From positions 1-64,000 of the forward strand of contig JAQYDG010000004.1 in NCBI GenBank assembly GCA_028724265.1: a stretch of DNA of 64,000 nt. Reading direction: 5' to 3'. The DNA comes from Actinomycetaceae bacterium. GTDB taxonomy: Bacteria; Actinomycetota; Actinomycetes; Actinomycetales; Actinomycetaceae. This document shows positions 8,238 through 17,672 of the stretch, one piece after another. Positions within the stretch are counted from its first letter, which is position 1. Every line of letters begins with the position of its first letter. The position numbers were made by a program, and so were the translations under genes. Under the pieces are notes generated by a model. It saw only the letters and a list, made by a program, of their open reading frames with translations, made no database searches and was not told the origin of the DNA.

Positions 8238-8999
8238 TCAACGCCTCCCAAATCTGAACCGGCGCTTTTTGTTCTCTGGAGTCTGACCGTCCGTTGCCGC
8301 CCCGCTGTCTCTCTTTTTGTCTGCGTTATCTGCGCCGTCGCTATCCGTCTTTGTATCGATCTTCTTCTCAGACTCCGCATCCTGCTCGTGCTGGTCATGC
8401 CTGCGAGAATTGCGAGAATCGTGAGAATCTCGCTCCCCTGGATTCTGTTCCCGAGAGGTGTGATGCTCGTTGGAGCCATCACCGTGATGCTTCCCGTGAA
8501 AGGCGAGTGTTTCGACATCTGACGCGGATAGTGAACCTGAGAGAACAGCATCGGAAAGATCGGCATCTCCAAGAACCAGATGTTCGATCGCTGGATCCAG
8601 TGCATCAAGCAGCAGCCCTGCGGGAATCTGTTCACCTTCTTGTCCATTCAAAAAGCGTCGCGCTCGCACCAGACCGGACACCCCTGCTTCTATGCCAACA
8701 TCGTCCCCGAGATCGGCCTCAAGCTCCACAACACCATATTTGGAGAGCCGCGAAAGATAGGCTGCCACGGCTGACCCGTTATCGGAAGGACTCATATCCT
8801 CGTCCGCCGCATCCGGACCGGTAATGTTACGGATATCCCATTCGTCGTAGACCGGCTCGGTCAGTTCGTGATACACGGCAACGCCAGAATTGGTGTGCAG
8901 CACATGAACATCAAAATGCGCGACAGCAAGGATAGCCGCTATCACATCCTTGCTCTCAAACGGCGTCACAATCACGTAACGCTTGACTTCTTTGCCCAC
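8238..8999 (-). CDS. unknown protein with a long charged, disordered tail
   Basis: 253 aa, function not recognised. Residues 1 to about 165 look folded (alternating hydrophobic segments such as YVIVTPFESKDVIAAILAVAHFDVHVL), and acidic patches suggest a soluble protein. From about 170 the sequence is low-complexity: His, Glu, Asp, Ser and Lys rich, ending in the basic KKRRFRFGRR. No signal peptide or membrane segment. GTG 8999 follows GAAGGAAAGG. It appears paired with the SseB-domain gene downstream. The acidic tail with a basic end could bind protein or nucleic acid, but no function is claimed. Confidence 0.7.
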   Translation of the reverse strand: MGKEVKRYVIVTPFESKDVIAAILAVAHFDVHVLHTNSGVAVYHELTEPVYDEWDIRNITGPDAADEDMSPSDNGSAVAAYLSRLSKYGVVELEADLGDDVGIEAGVSGLVRARRFLNGQEGEQIPAGLLLDALDPAIEHLVLGDADLSDAVLSGSLSASDVETLAFHGKHHGDGSNEHHTSREQNPGERDSHDSRNSRRHDQHEQDAESEKKIDTKTDSDGADNADKKRDSGAATDGQTPENKKRRFRFGRR

Positions 9000-9183
9000 A
9001 GTGCAACCTTTCCTTCACTCTCCAACACGAAAAATGGCACTCCCGTGTGAAATTCTACGTGCTGTGGACAACCGATCTGCATTCACACGCGGCAAGCGAA
9101 ACGCCAGACGATATCACACAGGGGAAATCTCCGTGTGGACCCGCCACAAACCGCGAAAAATAAGGATGCCCTAACTAGATACA

Positions 9184-9195
9184 GGACAAATGTCC
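9184..9195. promoter_or_regulatory. palindrome GGACAAATGTCC upstream of VIT gene
   Basis: Perfect inverted repeat AGGACA-AA-TGTCCT (extending one base each side), 39 bases before the ATG of the VIT/CCC1 transporter. It matches the form GGAYAAATRTCC also present before porG. A metal- or redox-responsive operator is possible; the regulator is unknown. Confidence 0.4.
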
Positions 9196-9234
9196 TTTTA
9201 GTGTGGGATTTATCGAGACAGAGGGGGCTCCACC

Positions 9235-10005
9235 ATGACGATCAGCACGACTTCATGCGAACAGACCGAGATCACACCCTGTACGCGCCCAGCACAGGAG
9301 TCTGATATTCACGAACAGAGAGACTCCAGCACTGGAATGGCATCAAAATTGAACTGGCTGCGCGCGGCAGTCCTTGGCGCGAATGACGGGATCGTCTCAA
9401 CCGCCGGTCTCGTTGTTGGTGTATCCGGTGCTGCAGTCGGCGCATCAGCGCTTTTTGCATCCGGCATTGCAGGTGTGATTGCCGGCGCCCTCTCGATGGC
9501 AGCAGGAGAATACGTGTCGGTATCGACTCAGCGAGATACAGAGCGCGCCGCCGTTGAGCGAATACGGAAACTGATCGCTGCTGATCCGCTCAGGGAGCTG
9601 AACGTGCTGACCCGTCTGATCGAGGAAAAAGGCGTTCAGACCGACATTGCCACGTCGGCTGCTCAACAACTGACCAACGAAGACGCCGTCGGTGCCCACG
9701 CAAGATGGGAACTAGGCATCGAACCAGACTCGTATACGAACCCCTGGCACGCTGCCTTCGCCTCGATGCTGAGCTTCTTCATCGGTTCCCTCATACCCCT
9801 TATTGCAATCCTCGTGACGCCACACCGCTGGGCTGTTCTCGTCACGGTGATTGCAGTGACCATTTCGCTCGCCATTACTGGATCATCCAGCGCATATTTA
9901 GGCGGTGCTCCACGTATCCCGGCAACAGTGCGTAACGTCATCGGCGGCCTACTCGCCATGGGAGTTACCTATTGGATCGGCGTCTTCGTCGCGTCCCTCC
10001 GATAG
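9235..10005 (+). CDS. VIT1/CCC1-family Fe2+/Mn2+ transporter
   Basis: 256 aa. Membrane protein of the vacuolar iron transporter family; bacterial members export or store Fe2+ or Mn2+. The family core GANDGIVSTAGLVVGVSGA lies near 50-68, followed by GALSMAAGEYVSVSTQRDTERA (about 83-104). The middle region is the charged cytoplasmic metal-binding part, and three further membrane segments end in YWIGVFVASLR. The N-terminal ~38 residues are polar. ATG 9235 follows GAGGGGGC. It stands alone on the plus strand and its stop is 8 bases from the convergent uppS stop. The upstream palindrome hints at metal regulation. Confidence 0.88.
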   Translation: MTISTTSCEQTEITPCTRPAQESDIHEQRDSSTGMASKLNWLRAAVLGANDGIVSTAGLVVGVSGAAVGASALFASGIAGVIAGALSMAAGEYVSVSTQRDTERAAVERIRKLIAADPLRELNVLTRLIEEKGVQTDIATSAAQQLTNEDAVGAHARWELGIEPDSYTNPWHAAFASMLSFFIGSLIPLIAILVTPHRWAVLVTVIAVTISLAITGSSSAYLGGAPRIPATVRNVIGGLLAMGVTYWIGVFVASLR

Positions 10006-10013
10006 CTGTCCCT

Positions 10014-10823
10014 CTAGACGCGTGGCGCGTCCTGAGCGCCGCCAAAACGGCGGTGACGGTGGATATATTCTGTGCACAAGCCCCACAAATCCTGCCGCGT
10101 GAAATCCGGCCACATCACATCAGAAAAGGCAAGTTCGGCATAGGCCGACTCCCACATGAGGAAATTCGACGTGCGCCGCTCACCTGATGTTCTAATCATC
10201 AGATCGACGTCATGCATATGCGGTGCATAGAGGTAGCGCGCAACCGTCGCCTCACTGATCCGTGACGGATTGAGCCGGCCGGACTGTACTTGTGAGGCAA
10301 TAGCGCGCATCGCATCCACTATTTCGGCACGCCCCCCATAATTCACACATAAGTTGAGCGTCATTCGCTGATTATGTTGGGTGAGCTGCTCGGCAGCACG
10401 CAGTTCACCCAGAACTGAACGCCAGAGTTTTTGCGCGCGGCCTACCCATCGCACACGCACCCCCCACGCGTTCAAGGTCGCTGAATCATCGTGAATGGTC
10501 TGCCGTGAAAATCCCATCAGAAAGCGAACCTCTGCTGGCGAGCGCCGCCAGTTTTCCGTTGAAAACGCATAGAGAGACAGCTCGGGGATCCCGAGTTCCA
10601 CGGCTCCAGCTACCGTCTCCATCAGGGCGCGCTCACCGGCCTCATGTCCTTGGGTGCGGTGCAGTCCTTGTTGATTCGCCCAACGCCCGTTGCCGTCCAT
10701 CACAATTGCCACATGCTGGGGTAACGACTCGGGCGCAATGTGCGGTATATCGGGGGCATCTAGATCCATGCGGATAGCAGGATGAGGTGCATTCGGAACA
10801 CTACGCGTCGTCTGAGTATCCAT
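10014..10823 (-). CDS. uppS: isoprenyl transferase (undecaprenyl diphosphate synthase)
   Basis: 269 aa. cis-Prenyltransferase making the C55 (or related) lipid carrier for peptidoglycan synthesis from FPP and IPP. VAIVMDGNGRWANQQG at 38-53 holds the catalytic Asp43; later motifs LSLYAFSTENWRR and LMIRTSGERRTSNF are diagnostic. It is the last gene of the hrcA operon, 36 bases after recO. The N-terminal 35 residues are a poorly conserved extension. Product chain length cannot be read from the sequence. Confidence 0.93.
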   Translation of the reverse strand: MDTQTTRSVPNAPHPAIRMDLDAPDIPHIAPESLPQHVAIVMDGNGRWANQQGLHRTQGHEAGERALMETVAGAVELGIPELSLYAFSTENWRRSPAEVRFLMGFSRQTIHDDSATLNAWGVRVRWVGRAQKLWRSVLGELRAAEQLTQHNQRMTLNLCVNYGGRAEIVDAMRAIASQVQSGRLNPSRISEATVARYLYAPHMHDVDLMIRTSGERRTSNFLMWESAYAELAFSDVMWPDFTRQDLWGLCTEYIHRHRRFGGAQDAPRV

Positions 10824-10859
10824 GTGTCATTCCATCCGAGAGTTGCCGATGTGATGTGT

Positions 10860-11591
10860 CTATCGTGGGAGCGCAGCCACGCGCAGAGATTTCAAACCGG
10901 CCTCCAGCTGCCACACCGTATAGGCGTTAATATAGCTTGTGACCACGTGCAGCGTGCGGATCCCCGCCTGCGCAGTATCCTTCCACGAGCCGGCCAGCAA
11001 AGCCACCATCAGCTGACGTTCATCGTCATTGATTCTCGGCGCTGAATGAGGGGCACACTGCGAGCACAGCACTCCGCCGGCACGCTCCGAAAAAGCAACC
11101 AGATCATCGGATCGCCCACAATTGGCGCATTCGCTCACGCTCATCTCCCACCCCGACAGACGCAGCGCGCGGAGAATATATGAATCCATGATGAGCTGAG
11201 CATCGTGCTCGCGGCGAGCCAAGGATGCCAACGCGCTGACCAACAGGAGGTAATGCGATTCGTCTGGCTCACCGTATTCGCTCAGATCGTCAGCCAACTC
11301 CACCATGGCACACGCAGCAGTATAAGCATCATAATCTCCAACGAATGAAGAGCCATATGCTGCGAGGCTGACGACCTCCGTCACGGTGTCGAGGTTTCGC
11401 CCCCGATACAGGAGCACATCAACACGGGTAAAGGGTTCGAGCCGCGCACCAAATCGGCTGGACGTTTTACGCACGCCCTTTGCAACAGCGTCTACTTTCC
11501 CGTGGTGGCGTGTCAGAATCGTCACGATCCGGTCTGCTTCACCTAAGTCTCTGGTTCTCAGAACAAGGCCGACGTCACGATAGAGTTTCAC
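10860..11591 (-). CDS. recO: DNA repair protein RecO
   Basis: 243 aa from GTG 11591. RecF-pathway mediator that helps load RecA. The N-terminal OB domain starts KLYRDVGLVLRTRDLGEADRI, followed by GARLEPFTRVDVLLYRGRNLDTVTEV. A zinc-binding CANCG...CSQC pattern lies near 145-170. A TTG seven codons upstream (11612) is open, but the family normally starts at M-K/R-LYRD. A CACAAT hexamer lies exactly six bases before the GTG, suggesting a leaderless internal start. In the operon it lies between era and uppS. Confidence 0.9.
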   Translation of the reverse strand: MKLYRDVGLVLRTRDLGEADRIVTILTRHHGKVDAVAKGVRKTSSRFGARLEPFTRVDVLLYRGRNLDTVTEVVSLAAYGSSFVGDYDAYTAACAMVELADDLSEYGEPDESHYLLLVSALASLARREHDAQLIMDSYILRALRLSGWEMSVSECANCGRSDDLVAFSERAGGVLCSQCAPHSAPRINDDERQLMVALLAGSWKDTAQAGIRTLHVVTSYINAYTVWQLEAGLKSLRVAALPR

Positions 11592-11767
11592 ATAGACATT
11601 GTGCCACGCCAAAGCGCGAGGTCAAGGCAACGTTCGCTCACAGGATGGTCAGCGTCGTATGCGCCACATACAGATCGCGGACGCGAGAGACTCACCATCC
11701 TCGATGCCGGCATTCGATCTCATGGCCTCGAATGCCGCCGGATAGAACCTCACGCCCGCGCCAACAC

Positions 11768-12757
11768 CTAGAAGCCGAAACGTTCCAACATTTTCGGGTC
11801 TCGCTGCCACGACGGAGACACCTTGACGTGAAGATCCAGCTGCACGTGCACGCCGAGCAGCTTGTTAATCGATTGGCGCGCCTTTTTGCGTATATGCGCA
11901 AGTTTCGCACCGCGATGCCCGATAACGATACCCTTCTGGGAGTCCCGTTCCACATGAATCGACGCATGAATCCTCAGGTGTGCTGCCTGGGCATTCTGAG
12001 CATCCGCCACAGGTGCCGACTGCCCGATGTGGACATCCCTGAGGGAACCATCAGCACCAACCTCGACGATATCATCAACCGTTACTGCGATAGAGTGCGG
12101 CAATTCGTCCCGCACATCCATCAATGCAGCTTCGCGGATGAGCTCGGCAATCATCACGTCTTCGCTCACATCGCTCACCGCATGCGGCGGATATAACGGA
12201 GGACTCACTGGCATCTGGCTGACGAGGACGCTCACCAGCTCATCCATATTGGCGCCCGTGAACGCGGAGACAGGCACAATATGGTCGATGCCTTCTAACG
12301 ACCCCAGTGCTGCGAGATGTGTCATCAACGCTTCGTGGCTGACGCGATCGATTTTCGTCACTGCAGCAACTGTCCGGACTTTTTGATGAGCGAGAAGATT
12401 CATCAAGTAGCGGTCTCCAGGCCCAAGTTTTTCGTCGGCTGGTAGGCATAGGAGTGCTGCGTCCACGTCTGCCAGTGCGTCACGTACCATATCGTTAAGC
12501 CTGAGGCCTAATAAGGTACGCGGCCGATGTAAGCCGGGCGTATCCACGAGGATGAGCTGCCCGTCGTGCGTAGTCACCACGCCCCGAATGACGCGCCGTG
12601 TCGTTTCTGGACGTGAGGACGTAATCGCAATTATGTGCCCTACCATGGCGTTCGTCAACGTCGATTTACCGGTGTTGGGTCTCCCCACCATCGCCACGAA
12701 CCCTGCCCGGTAGTCCGCCGCTCCCATTTTGTTCGTCGTCACGTCACTGGGAGTCAC
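11768..12757 (-). CDS. era: GTPase Era
   Basis: 329 aa. Ribosome-assembly GTPase that binds the 3' end of 16S rRNA. G1 GRPNTGKST lies near 26-34, G3 DTPG near 74-77 and G4 TKID near 135-138; the C-terminal KH domain includes ERDSQKGIVIGHRGAKL. A ~15-residue Ala/Gln-rich insert sits just before the KH domain. GTG 12757 overlaps the end of the CorC-family gene by 14 bases and has GGGAGC upstream. Standard gene order ybeY-corC-era-recO. Confidence 0.95.
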   Translation of the reverse strand: MTPSDVTTNKMGAADYRAGFVAMVGRPNTGKSTLTNAMVGHIIAITSSRPETTRRVIRGVVTTHDGQLILVDTPGLHRPRTLLGLRLNDMVRDALADVDAALLCLPADEKLGPGDRYLMNLLAHQKVRTVAAVTKIDRVSHEALMTHLAALGSLEGIDHIVPVSAFTGANMDELVSVLVSQMPVSPPLYPPHAVSDVSEDVMIAELIREAALMDVRDELPHSIAVTVDDIVEVGADGSLRDVHIGQSAPVADAQNAQAAHLRIHASIHVERDSQKGIVIGHRGAKLAHIRKKARQSINKLLGVHVQLDLHVKVSPSWQRDPKMLERFGF

Positions 12758-14024
12758 GTGCGCGCTCCCTTGCCTGAGTATTTTCTGCCACTACTTCCTC
12801 TATCTCTTCTGGTACGGCCTGGGCGAGCATCGTCATCAAACGCTTTCGGCGTCCACCAAAGCGATCTGCGCTCAACTGTATTCCACTCACAACAGCTTGA
12901 GACCCTGCTATCGGCAAACTGCCCAGCGTTTTAGCAAACAGCCCTCCGGCAGTGTCCACATCGTCGTCATCGAGACTGATCGCAAACAAGTCCCCGAGAT
13001 CGTCTAGAGGCAGCCTTGCCGGTACACGGTAGAGTCCGTCGCCCAGATCTTCTACCTCCGGTTCAGCTTTGTCGTGTTCATCTGCTATCTCGCCAACGAG
13101 CTCTTCCACCAGATCCTCAATGGTGATTAAGCCTGCAATACCACCGTACTCATCCACAACGAGCGCGATATGCACCGCATCGGCCTGCATATCCCGCAAC
13201 AGATCGTGCGCATTTTTAGTTTCCGGAACAAAAATAGGATCCCTCATCACGTCGGCAACTGTTTCTTCGCTGCCGCGTGAGACATGATGATGAACCCTCG
13301 CTACAACATCCTTCAAATACACCACGCCCAGAAGATCATCGACTGTTTCACCAATAACAGGTATACGCGAATAGCCGCTGCGCGAAAACAAGGTAATAGC
13401 ACTATCCAGACTCTGGTCACGATTGACTGTCATCATATCCGTACGGGGCACCATGACCTCACGCACAAGAGTTCGAGAGAGATCAAATACAGATTCCAAA
13501 AGCTGCCGATCTTCGTCCGACACAGCATCTGACTCAGCTGCATGTTCAACAATCAGGGCAATTTCATCTTCCTGACGCTGCTCTGATTCTTCGTCGGGCT
13601 CGTCCATCTTTTGCGGCAGCAGGTGGACGATGACACGTGCTAATGGGACTACCAGCCATGCTGTCAGCTTCAGCGTCGTCAACGCATACGCACTGCCCAG
13701 CCTTGAGGAGACCACTGGCCCCACAACGACGAGCGCCCCACATTCCACAAGAATCGCCAAGCTCAACGCACGCCACACTGACCAGCCAAGGCTCTCAAAC
13801 GCGCCCGCAATCAGCGTGCCAGAAGCTAAAAGTAAAAAGCTCTCAATCGTTGCCAGTGCGATCTGAGCTGCACTACGGATCGCCAGGAGGCCAAGCACGT
13901 ATGAGTTCTGCGCAGCTTCAGCTCTCGTGACGAATTGGAGAGCTGCAAATGCTGCCGCATACAGGAGGGCAACAAGGAAAACGCCGAGGGCACACAGGAA
14001 GAGGATCGTTGATACACTGACCAT
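12744..14024 (-). CDS. CNNM/CorC-family membrane protein (DUF21-CBS-CorC)
   Basis: 426 aa. The N-terminal ~200 residues carry membrane segments of the DUF21/CNNM domain. A CBS pair follows (about 205-330, with MVPRTDMMTV, SRIPVIGE and VDEYGGIAGLITIEDLVEELVG), then the CorC/HlyC C-terminal domain. The family is linked to Mg2+ or Co2+ export; the old hemolysin name is misleading. ATG 14024 comes 3 bases after the ybeY stop codon. Conserved partner of ybeY and era in actinobacteria. Confidence 0.9.
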   Translation of the reverse strand: MVSVSTILFLCALGVFLVALLYAAAFAALQFVTRAEAAQNSYVLGLLAIRSAAQIALATIESFLLLASGTLIAGAFESLGWSVWRALSLAILVECGALVVVGPVVSSRLGSAYALTTLKLTAWLVVPLARVIVHLLPQKMDEPDEESEQRQEDEIALIVEHAAESDAVSDEDRQLLESVFDLSRTLVREVMVPRTDMMTVNRDQSLDSAITLFSRSGYSRIPVIGETVDDLLGVVYLKDVVARVHHHVSRGSEETVADVMRDPIFVPETKNAHDLLRDMQADAVHIALVVDEYGGIAGLITIEDLVEELVGEIADEHDKAEPEVEDLGDGLYRVPARLPLDDLGDLFAISLDDDDVDTAGGLFAKTLGSLPIAGSQAVVSGIQLSADRFGGRRKRLMTMLAQAVPEEIEEVVAENTQARERARDSQ

Positions 14025-14027
14025 GCT

Positions 14028-14528
14028 CTACTCCATTGTTGGTTCCGGAACGTGACCATCACCGTCATGGCCTGGGCGCGAGGCCAGCCACATCAACAGC
14101 AGGTGCCGTTGAAGATCGAACATCTCCTTACGCTGATTTTCTTCAGCGTGGTCGTATCCGAGGAGATGGAGAATGCCGTGAGTCACCAGCAACAGGATTT
14201 CGTCCATTGTGGAATGCCCGGCGTTCAACGCCTGACGTGCAGCAACGGAAGGACACACCACAATATCGCCCAGCAGTCCAGGCTCGGGCTCCTCCGTCAA
14301 CGGTGCTGGACGCAGCTCATCCATCGGGAAGCTCAACACATCGGTCGGCCCGGGTAAGTCCATCCACTTCAGATGCAGTGACTCCATCGCAGCTTCGTCC
14401 ACGAGCACAACATCCAAATCCGCCTGGGGGTGAACGCGCATCTGGTCGAGAACAAACGCAGCCAATGCTGAGATATCGTCAAGCTCCACGCGAGGCTCAA
14501 ACCCTGATTCGTCATTGACTTCAATCAT
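14028..14528 (-). CDS. ybeY: endoribonuclease YbeY
   Basis: 166 aa. Zinc endoribonuclease for 16S rRNA 3'-end maturation and ribosome quality control. The metal site HGILHLLGYDHAEEN matches HxxxHxxxxxH, and LHLKWMDLPGPTDVLSFPMD is the conserved central segment. ATG 14528 overlaps the phoH stop by 8 bases, with AAGGAAG upstream. Placed between phoH and corC as in most actinobacteria. Confidence 0.95.
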   Translation of the reverse strand: MIEVNDESGFEPRVELDDISALAAFVLDQMRVHPQADLDVVLVDEAAMESLHLKWMDLPGPTDVLSFPMDELRPAPLTEEPEPGLLGDIVVCPSVAARQALNAGHSTMDEILLLVTHGILHLLGYDHAEENQRKEMFDLQRHLLLMWLASRPGHDGDGHVPEPTME

Positions 14529-15693
14529 CTACCCGCTTCCCTTCCTGTACCACCTGGTCGCTCCCCGTCATGTCCGAATCCACTTCGGACGCCTCAGATT
14601 CCCCGCTGGCCTGTTTTACACCCGCCGCCTGCCGCAGGCGCGTCTGCCTTGCCCCAGATACACGGGACTCCATCTGAGCATCGTAGCGTGCATAGGCATC
14701 GACAATTTCGCCAACAAGTTCGTGACGCACCACATCTGCGGCTGAGAGCTCCCGAAAAGCAATATCTGGGATATTGCGCAGTATCTTTTTGACGAGGATC
14801 AATCCACTCGTCACGTGATGCGGCAAATCCACTTGAGTCTCGTCGCCAGTCACAACGATCTTAGAATCGAAACCCAGCCGAGTAAGGAACATCTTCATCT
14901 GCTGAGCTGTGGTGTTCTGGGCTTCATCCAGGATGACGAAGGAATGCGAGAGCGTGCGCCCACGCATATACGCCAGGGGCGCTACCTCAATCGTCCCAGC
15001 CGCCATCAAGGTAGGAATAGCCTCAGGATCAAGCATGTCGTACATCGCGTCATACAAAGGCCTCACGTAGGGATCAATCTTGTCGGTGAGCGAACCGGGT
15101 AAATATCCGAGGCTCTCTCCAGCCTCCACCGCTGGGCGCGTCAGAATAATACGCGACACTTGCCGATTCGTGAGCGCCTGAACAGCCTTCGCCATCGCCA
15201 GATACGTTTTCCCAGTTCCGGCAGGGCCGATCCCAAACGTGATTGTGTGGGAATCTATCGCGTCCACATAGTCCTTCTGGCCTACTGTTTGTGGGCGAAT
15301 CCGCTTCCCGCGGGCTGAGATAATGTCACGATTCAGATACTCTGCTGGATTCGCCATACCTTCGCGCGTGAGGGCGACGGCACGTGCGACGGCATCTGGA
15401 GTGAGTCGTTCACCGGATTGGGCAAGTGCGATCAGCTCCTGAATAAGAACACGAGAACGCATTAACGCTGCCTCATCAGTGCTGGCAAGCGTCAGCACTC
15501 GTCCCCTCACATGGATCGTCACCGGGGATAGCCCTGCTTCCAATGCACGCAGAACCTCATCTCGATACCCCAGCAGATCCACCATCGCCAACGATTCCGG
15601 CACATTCACGGCTGCGTAGTGAAGCTCTTCGCCAGCTTGAACACCAGCTGCGGCCGTTACTCCTTCACGTGCGCTCGTCTTCGGCTCCCTCAA
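14521..15693 (-). CDS. PhoH-family ATPase
   Basis: 390 aa. Cytoplasmic P-loop ATPase. The N-terminal ~120 residues resemble the KH-like region of PhoH proteins. Walker A GPAGTGKTYLAMAKAV lies near 165-180 and Walker B FVILDEAQN near 263-271. A Ser/Glu-rich variable tail follows about residue 345. Function in RNA metabolism is suggested by constant linkage with ybeY, not shown. TTG 15693 is used as start because GGGAGG lies 9 bases upstream. It ends inside ybeY (8-base overlap). Confidence 0.9.
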   Translation of the reverse strand: MREPKTSAREGVTAAAGVQAGEELHYAAVNVPESLAMVDLLGYRDEVLRALEAGLSPVTIHVRGRVLTLASTDEAALMRSRVLIQELIALAQSGERLTPDAVARAVALTREGMANPAEYLNRDIISARGKRIRPQTVGQKDYVDAIDSHTITFGIGPAGTGKTYLAMAKAVQALTNRQVSRIILTRPAVEAGESLGYLPGSLTDKIDPYVRPLYDAMYDMLDPEAIPTLMAAGTIEVAPLAYMRGRTLSHSFVILDEAQNTTAQQMKMFLTRLGFDSKIVVTGDETQVDLPHHVTSGLILVKKILRNIPDIAFRELSAADVVRHELVGEIVDAYARYDAQMESRVSGARQTRLRQAAGVKQASGESEASEVDSDMTGSDQVVQEGKRVDD

Positions 15694-15711
15694 GCGCGTG
15701 TACCTCCCTGG

Positions 15712-16542
15712 TCAATCCTGTACCGAGTCCTGTTCACGCTGGTTGTGGCGCATTCGCCTGACCAACGATTCCATCGTAACAATTTGTGCAATCGCATAGG
15801 CGCCGGCTGACGATGAGCGCAGAACGTGGCGGGCAAGCAACACCACATGCGATCCCGCGGCTTGCAAAGCCTTCAGCTCTTCGTCATCGATACCCCCCTC
15901 CGGGCCAACAATAATTGTGACGCGCGCAGCGTGCATTGCAAGGTAATCGCCATCGTCCGGACGCAGCAGTTCACCCCAGTTGAGGTCGATGAGTTCACTC
16001 GTCGCTGCCTCGTGGCACACCAGCACGTGTTCGCCTTCGGAGACGGACTGCTCCACGAGGTGAACCAGCTGTTGGGACGTGACAACGTCTGCAACTGACG
16101 GAATCCAGGAACGTCGGCTCTGCTTGCTTGCAGCCCTCACAGTTTTGACCCATCGCTGCTTCCCCTTGACCGCCTTATGCGCCCAGGAAGCCGTCGAACG
16201 ATGAGCCTGCCAGGGAATCACCGAGCACACCCCGTACTCAGTTGCTGTTTCGATCGCTTGCTCGTCGCGCCCTCCTGTTGCGAGCGCTTGGACAAGCGTA
16301 ATCCGGACGGGATCAGGTGTTTCACGAACCACACTGTCCGTCTGCAGCACAACAGCATTCTGAAGAACCTGAATGACGTGGGCATGCACTTTTATCCCAC
16401 GCCCATTCACGACGTCGATCTGCTCCCCCACCCTCGCGCGCTTTACAGCCGCCGCATGGCGACCTTCCTCTCCGTCAAGCCTCAAAGTTGCGGGTATATC
16501 GACCTCGTCGAGGTCATCGACGATGTAGACGGCTGCCGTCAT
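15712..16542 (-). CDS. rsmE: 16S rRNA m3U1498 methyltransferase RsmE
   Basis: 276 aa. SPOUT enzyme that N3-methylates U1498 of 16S rRNA with SAM. The N-terminal PUA-like part includes GEEGRHAAAVKRARVGEQIDV; the C-terminal SPOUT knot includes VTIIVGPEGGIDDEEL and LLARHVLRSSSAGAYA, whose LRSSSA matches the usual LR-ETA region. ATG 16542 overlaps the dnaJ stop by 4 bases (ATGA), so the two are translationally coupled. Confidence 0.93.
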   Translation of the reverse strand: MTAAVYIVDDLDEVDIPATLRLDGEEGRHAAAVKRARVGEQIDVVNGRGIKVHAHVIQVLQNAVVLQTDSVVRETPDPVRITLVQALATGGRDEQAIETATEYGVCSVIPWQAHRSTASWAHKAVKGKQRWVKTVRAASKQSRRSWIPSVADVVTSQQLVHLVEQSVSEGEHVLVCHEAATSELIDLNWGELLRPDDGDYLAMHAARVTIIVGPEGGIDDEELKALQAAGSHVVLLARHVLRSSSAGAYAIAQIVTMESLVRRMRHNQREQDSVQD

Positions 16543-17672
16543 TTTCCGAAAGCATCTTTCAAATTGTTCTTCAGGCGGCCAAAGAACCCTTCATCGGCAC
16601 GGCTCAGATCCCACGATCCATGATCCTCTCCACGCATAGCGGACAGCTTCTTCACCAGCTTCTTCTGCTGCCCATCGAGCTTCGTCGGCGTGATCACGCT
16701 GATCGTCACGTTCAAATCACCGCGGCCACCCCTGTGCAGACGCCCAACGCCTAATCCTTCGAGTGTTGCGACGAATCCCGACTGCGTCCCAGAAGGAATA
16801 TCGATTGTGCGAGTGCCGTCAAACGTGGTGATATCAACAGTTGTGCCCAGCGCAGCAGCCGTCATCGGGATGCGCAGCTGAGCGTACAGATCGTCACCGT
16901 CACGCTCAAACACAGGATCGTTTTCCATCGCTATCTGCGCAAACAAATCTCCGTTCGGCCCGCCGGCATAGCCAGCATCTCCTCGGCCAGACAGGCGAAT
17001 ACGCATGCCGTCGTCAACGCCTGCAGGAACGGTAATCGTAAACTTCTGTGTGGAATGTACACGGCCTTCGCCTGCGCACTCCGTACATGGATGCTCGATC
17101 ACAGTGCCGTATCCGTGGCAATTCGTGCATGGTACTTCGCTGACCATGCGGCCAAGGAACGAATTCGTGACGTGCTGCACGCTTCCAGAACCGTGGCACA
17201 CCGGACACGTCGTCGGGCTGGTTCCCGGCTCGCAACAGGTTCCCTCGCACCGAGGGCAGACGACGTACACCTTATGGGAGATTTCCTTATCCACCCCGAA
17301 AACGGCGTCGTGCAGAGTCAGATCGATCTGAACAACCGAATCGGCTCCCCTGCGCGCGCGGGACACTGGTTCGCGCGCCGCACGCGCAGACCCCGTCCCA
17401 AAGAACGAGTTGAAAATATCTTCGAACATACCGGATCCGAAGCCCGCAGCATCCCCAGTTGGAGCATGAGGATCCACACCCATGTCATAAGCGCGCCGCG
17501 CCTTCTCGTCCGAGAGTACGGCATAGGCTTCGTTGACGGCCTTGAACTCATCCTCATGCCCTGGACCCGCCACATCGGGGTGAAGCTTTCGCGCCAGTTT
17601 CCGATATGCCTTCTTAATGTCCTCCTGTGACGCGGATTCCGATACGCCAAGAGTTTCATAGTAGTTTGCCAC
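16539..17672 (-). CDS. dnaJ: molecular chaperone DnaJ
   Basis: 377 aa. Hsp40 co-chaperone of DnaK. J domain at 1-70 with the HPD motif (KLHPDV) near 31; a Gly/Phe segment follows; the zinc domain has four CxxCxGxG-like repeats, the first degenerate (CPRCEGTC), then CPVCHGSG, CTNCHGYG and CTECAGEG; then two substrate-binding beta domains. This is the hrcA-linked copy (often called dnaJ2 in actinobacteria). Start GTG 17672. A 304-base gap separates it from hrcA, so it may have its own promoter as well as CIRCE control. Confidence 0.94.
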   Translation of the reverse strand: MANYYETLGVSESASQEDIKKAYRKLARKLHPDVAGPGHEDEFKAVNEAYAVLSDEKARRAYDMGVDPHAPTGDAAGFGSGMFEDIFNSFFGTGSARAAREPVSRARRGADSVVQIDLTLHDAVFGVDKEISHKVYVVCPRCEGTCCEPGTSPTTCPVCHGSGSVQHVTNSFLGRMVSEVPCTNCHGYGTVIEHPCTECAGEGRVHSTQKFTITVPAGVDDGMRIRLSGRGDAGYAGGPNGDLFAQIAMENDPVFERDGDDLYAQLRIPMTAAALGTTVDITTFDGTRTIDIPSGTQSGFVATLEGLGVGRLHRGGRGDLNVTISVITPTKLDGQQKKLVKKLSAMRGEDHGSWDLSRADEGFFGRLKNNLKDAFGK

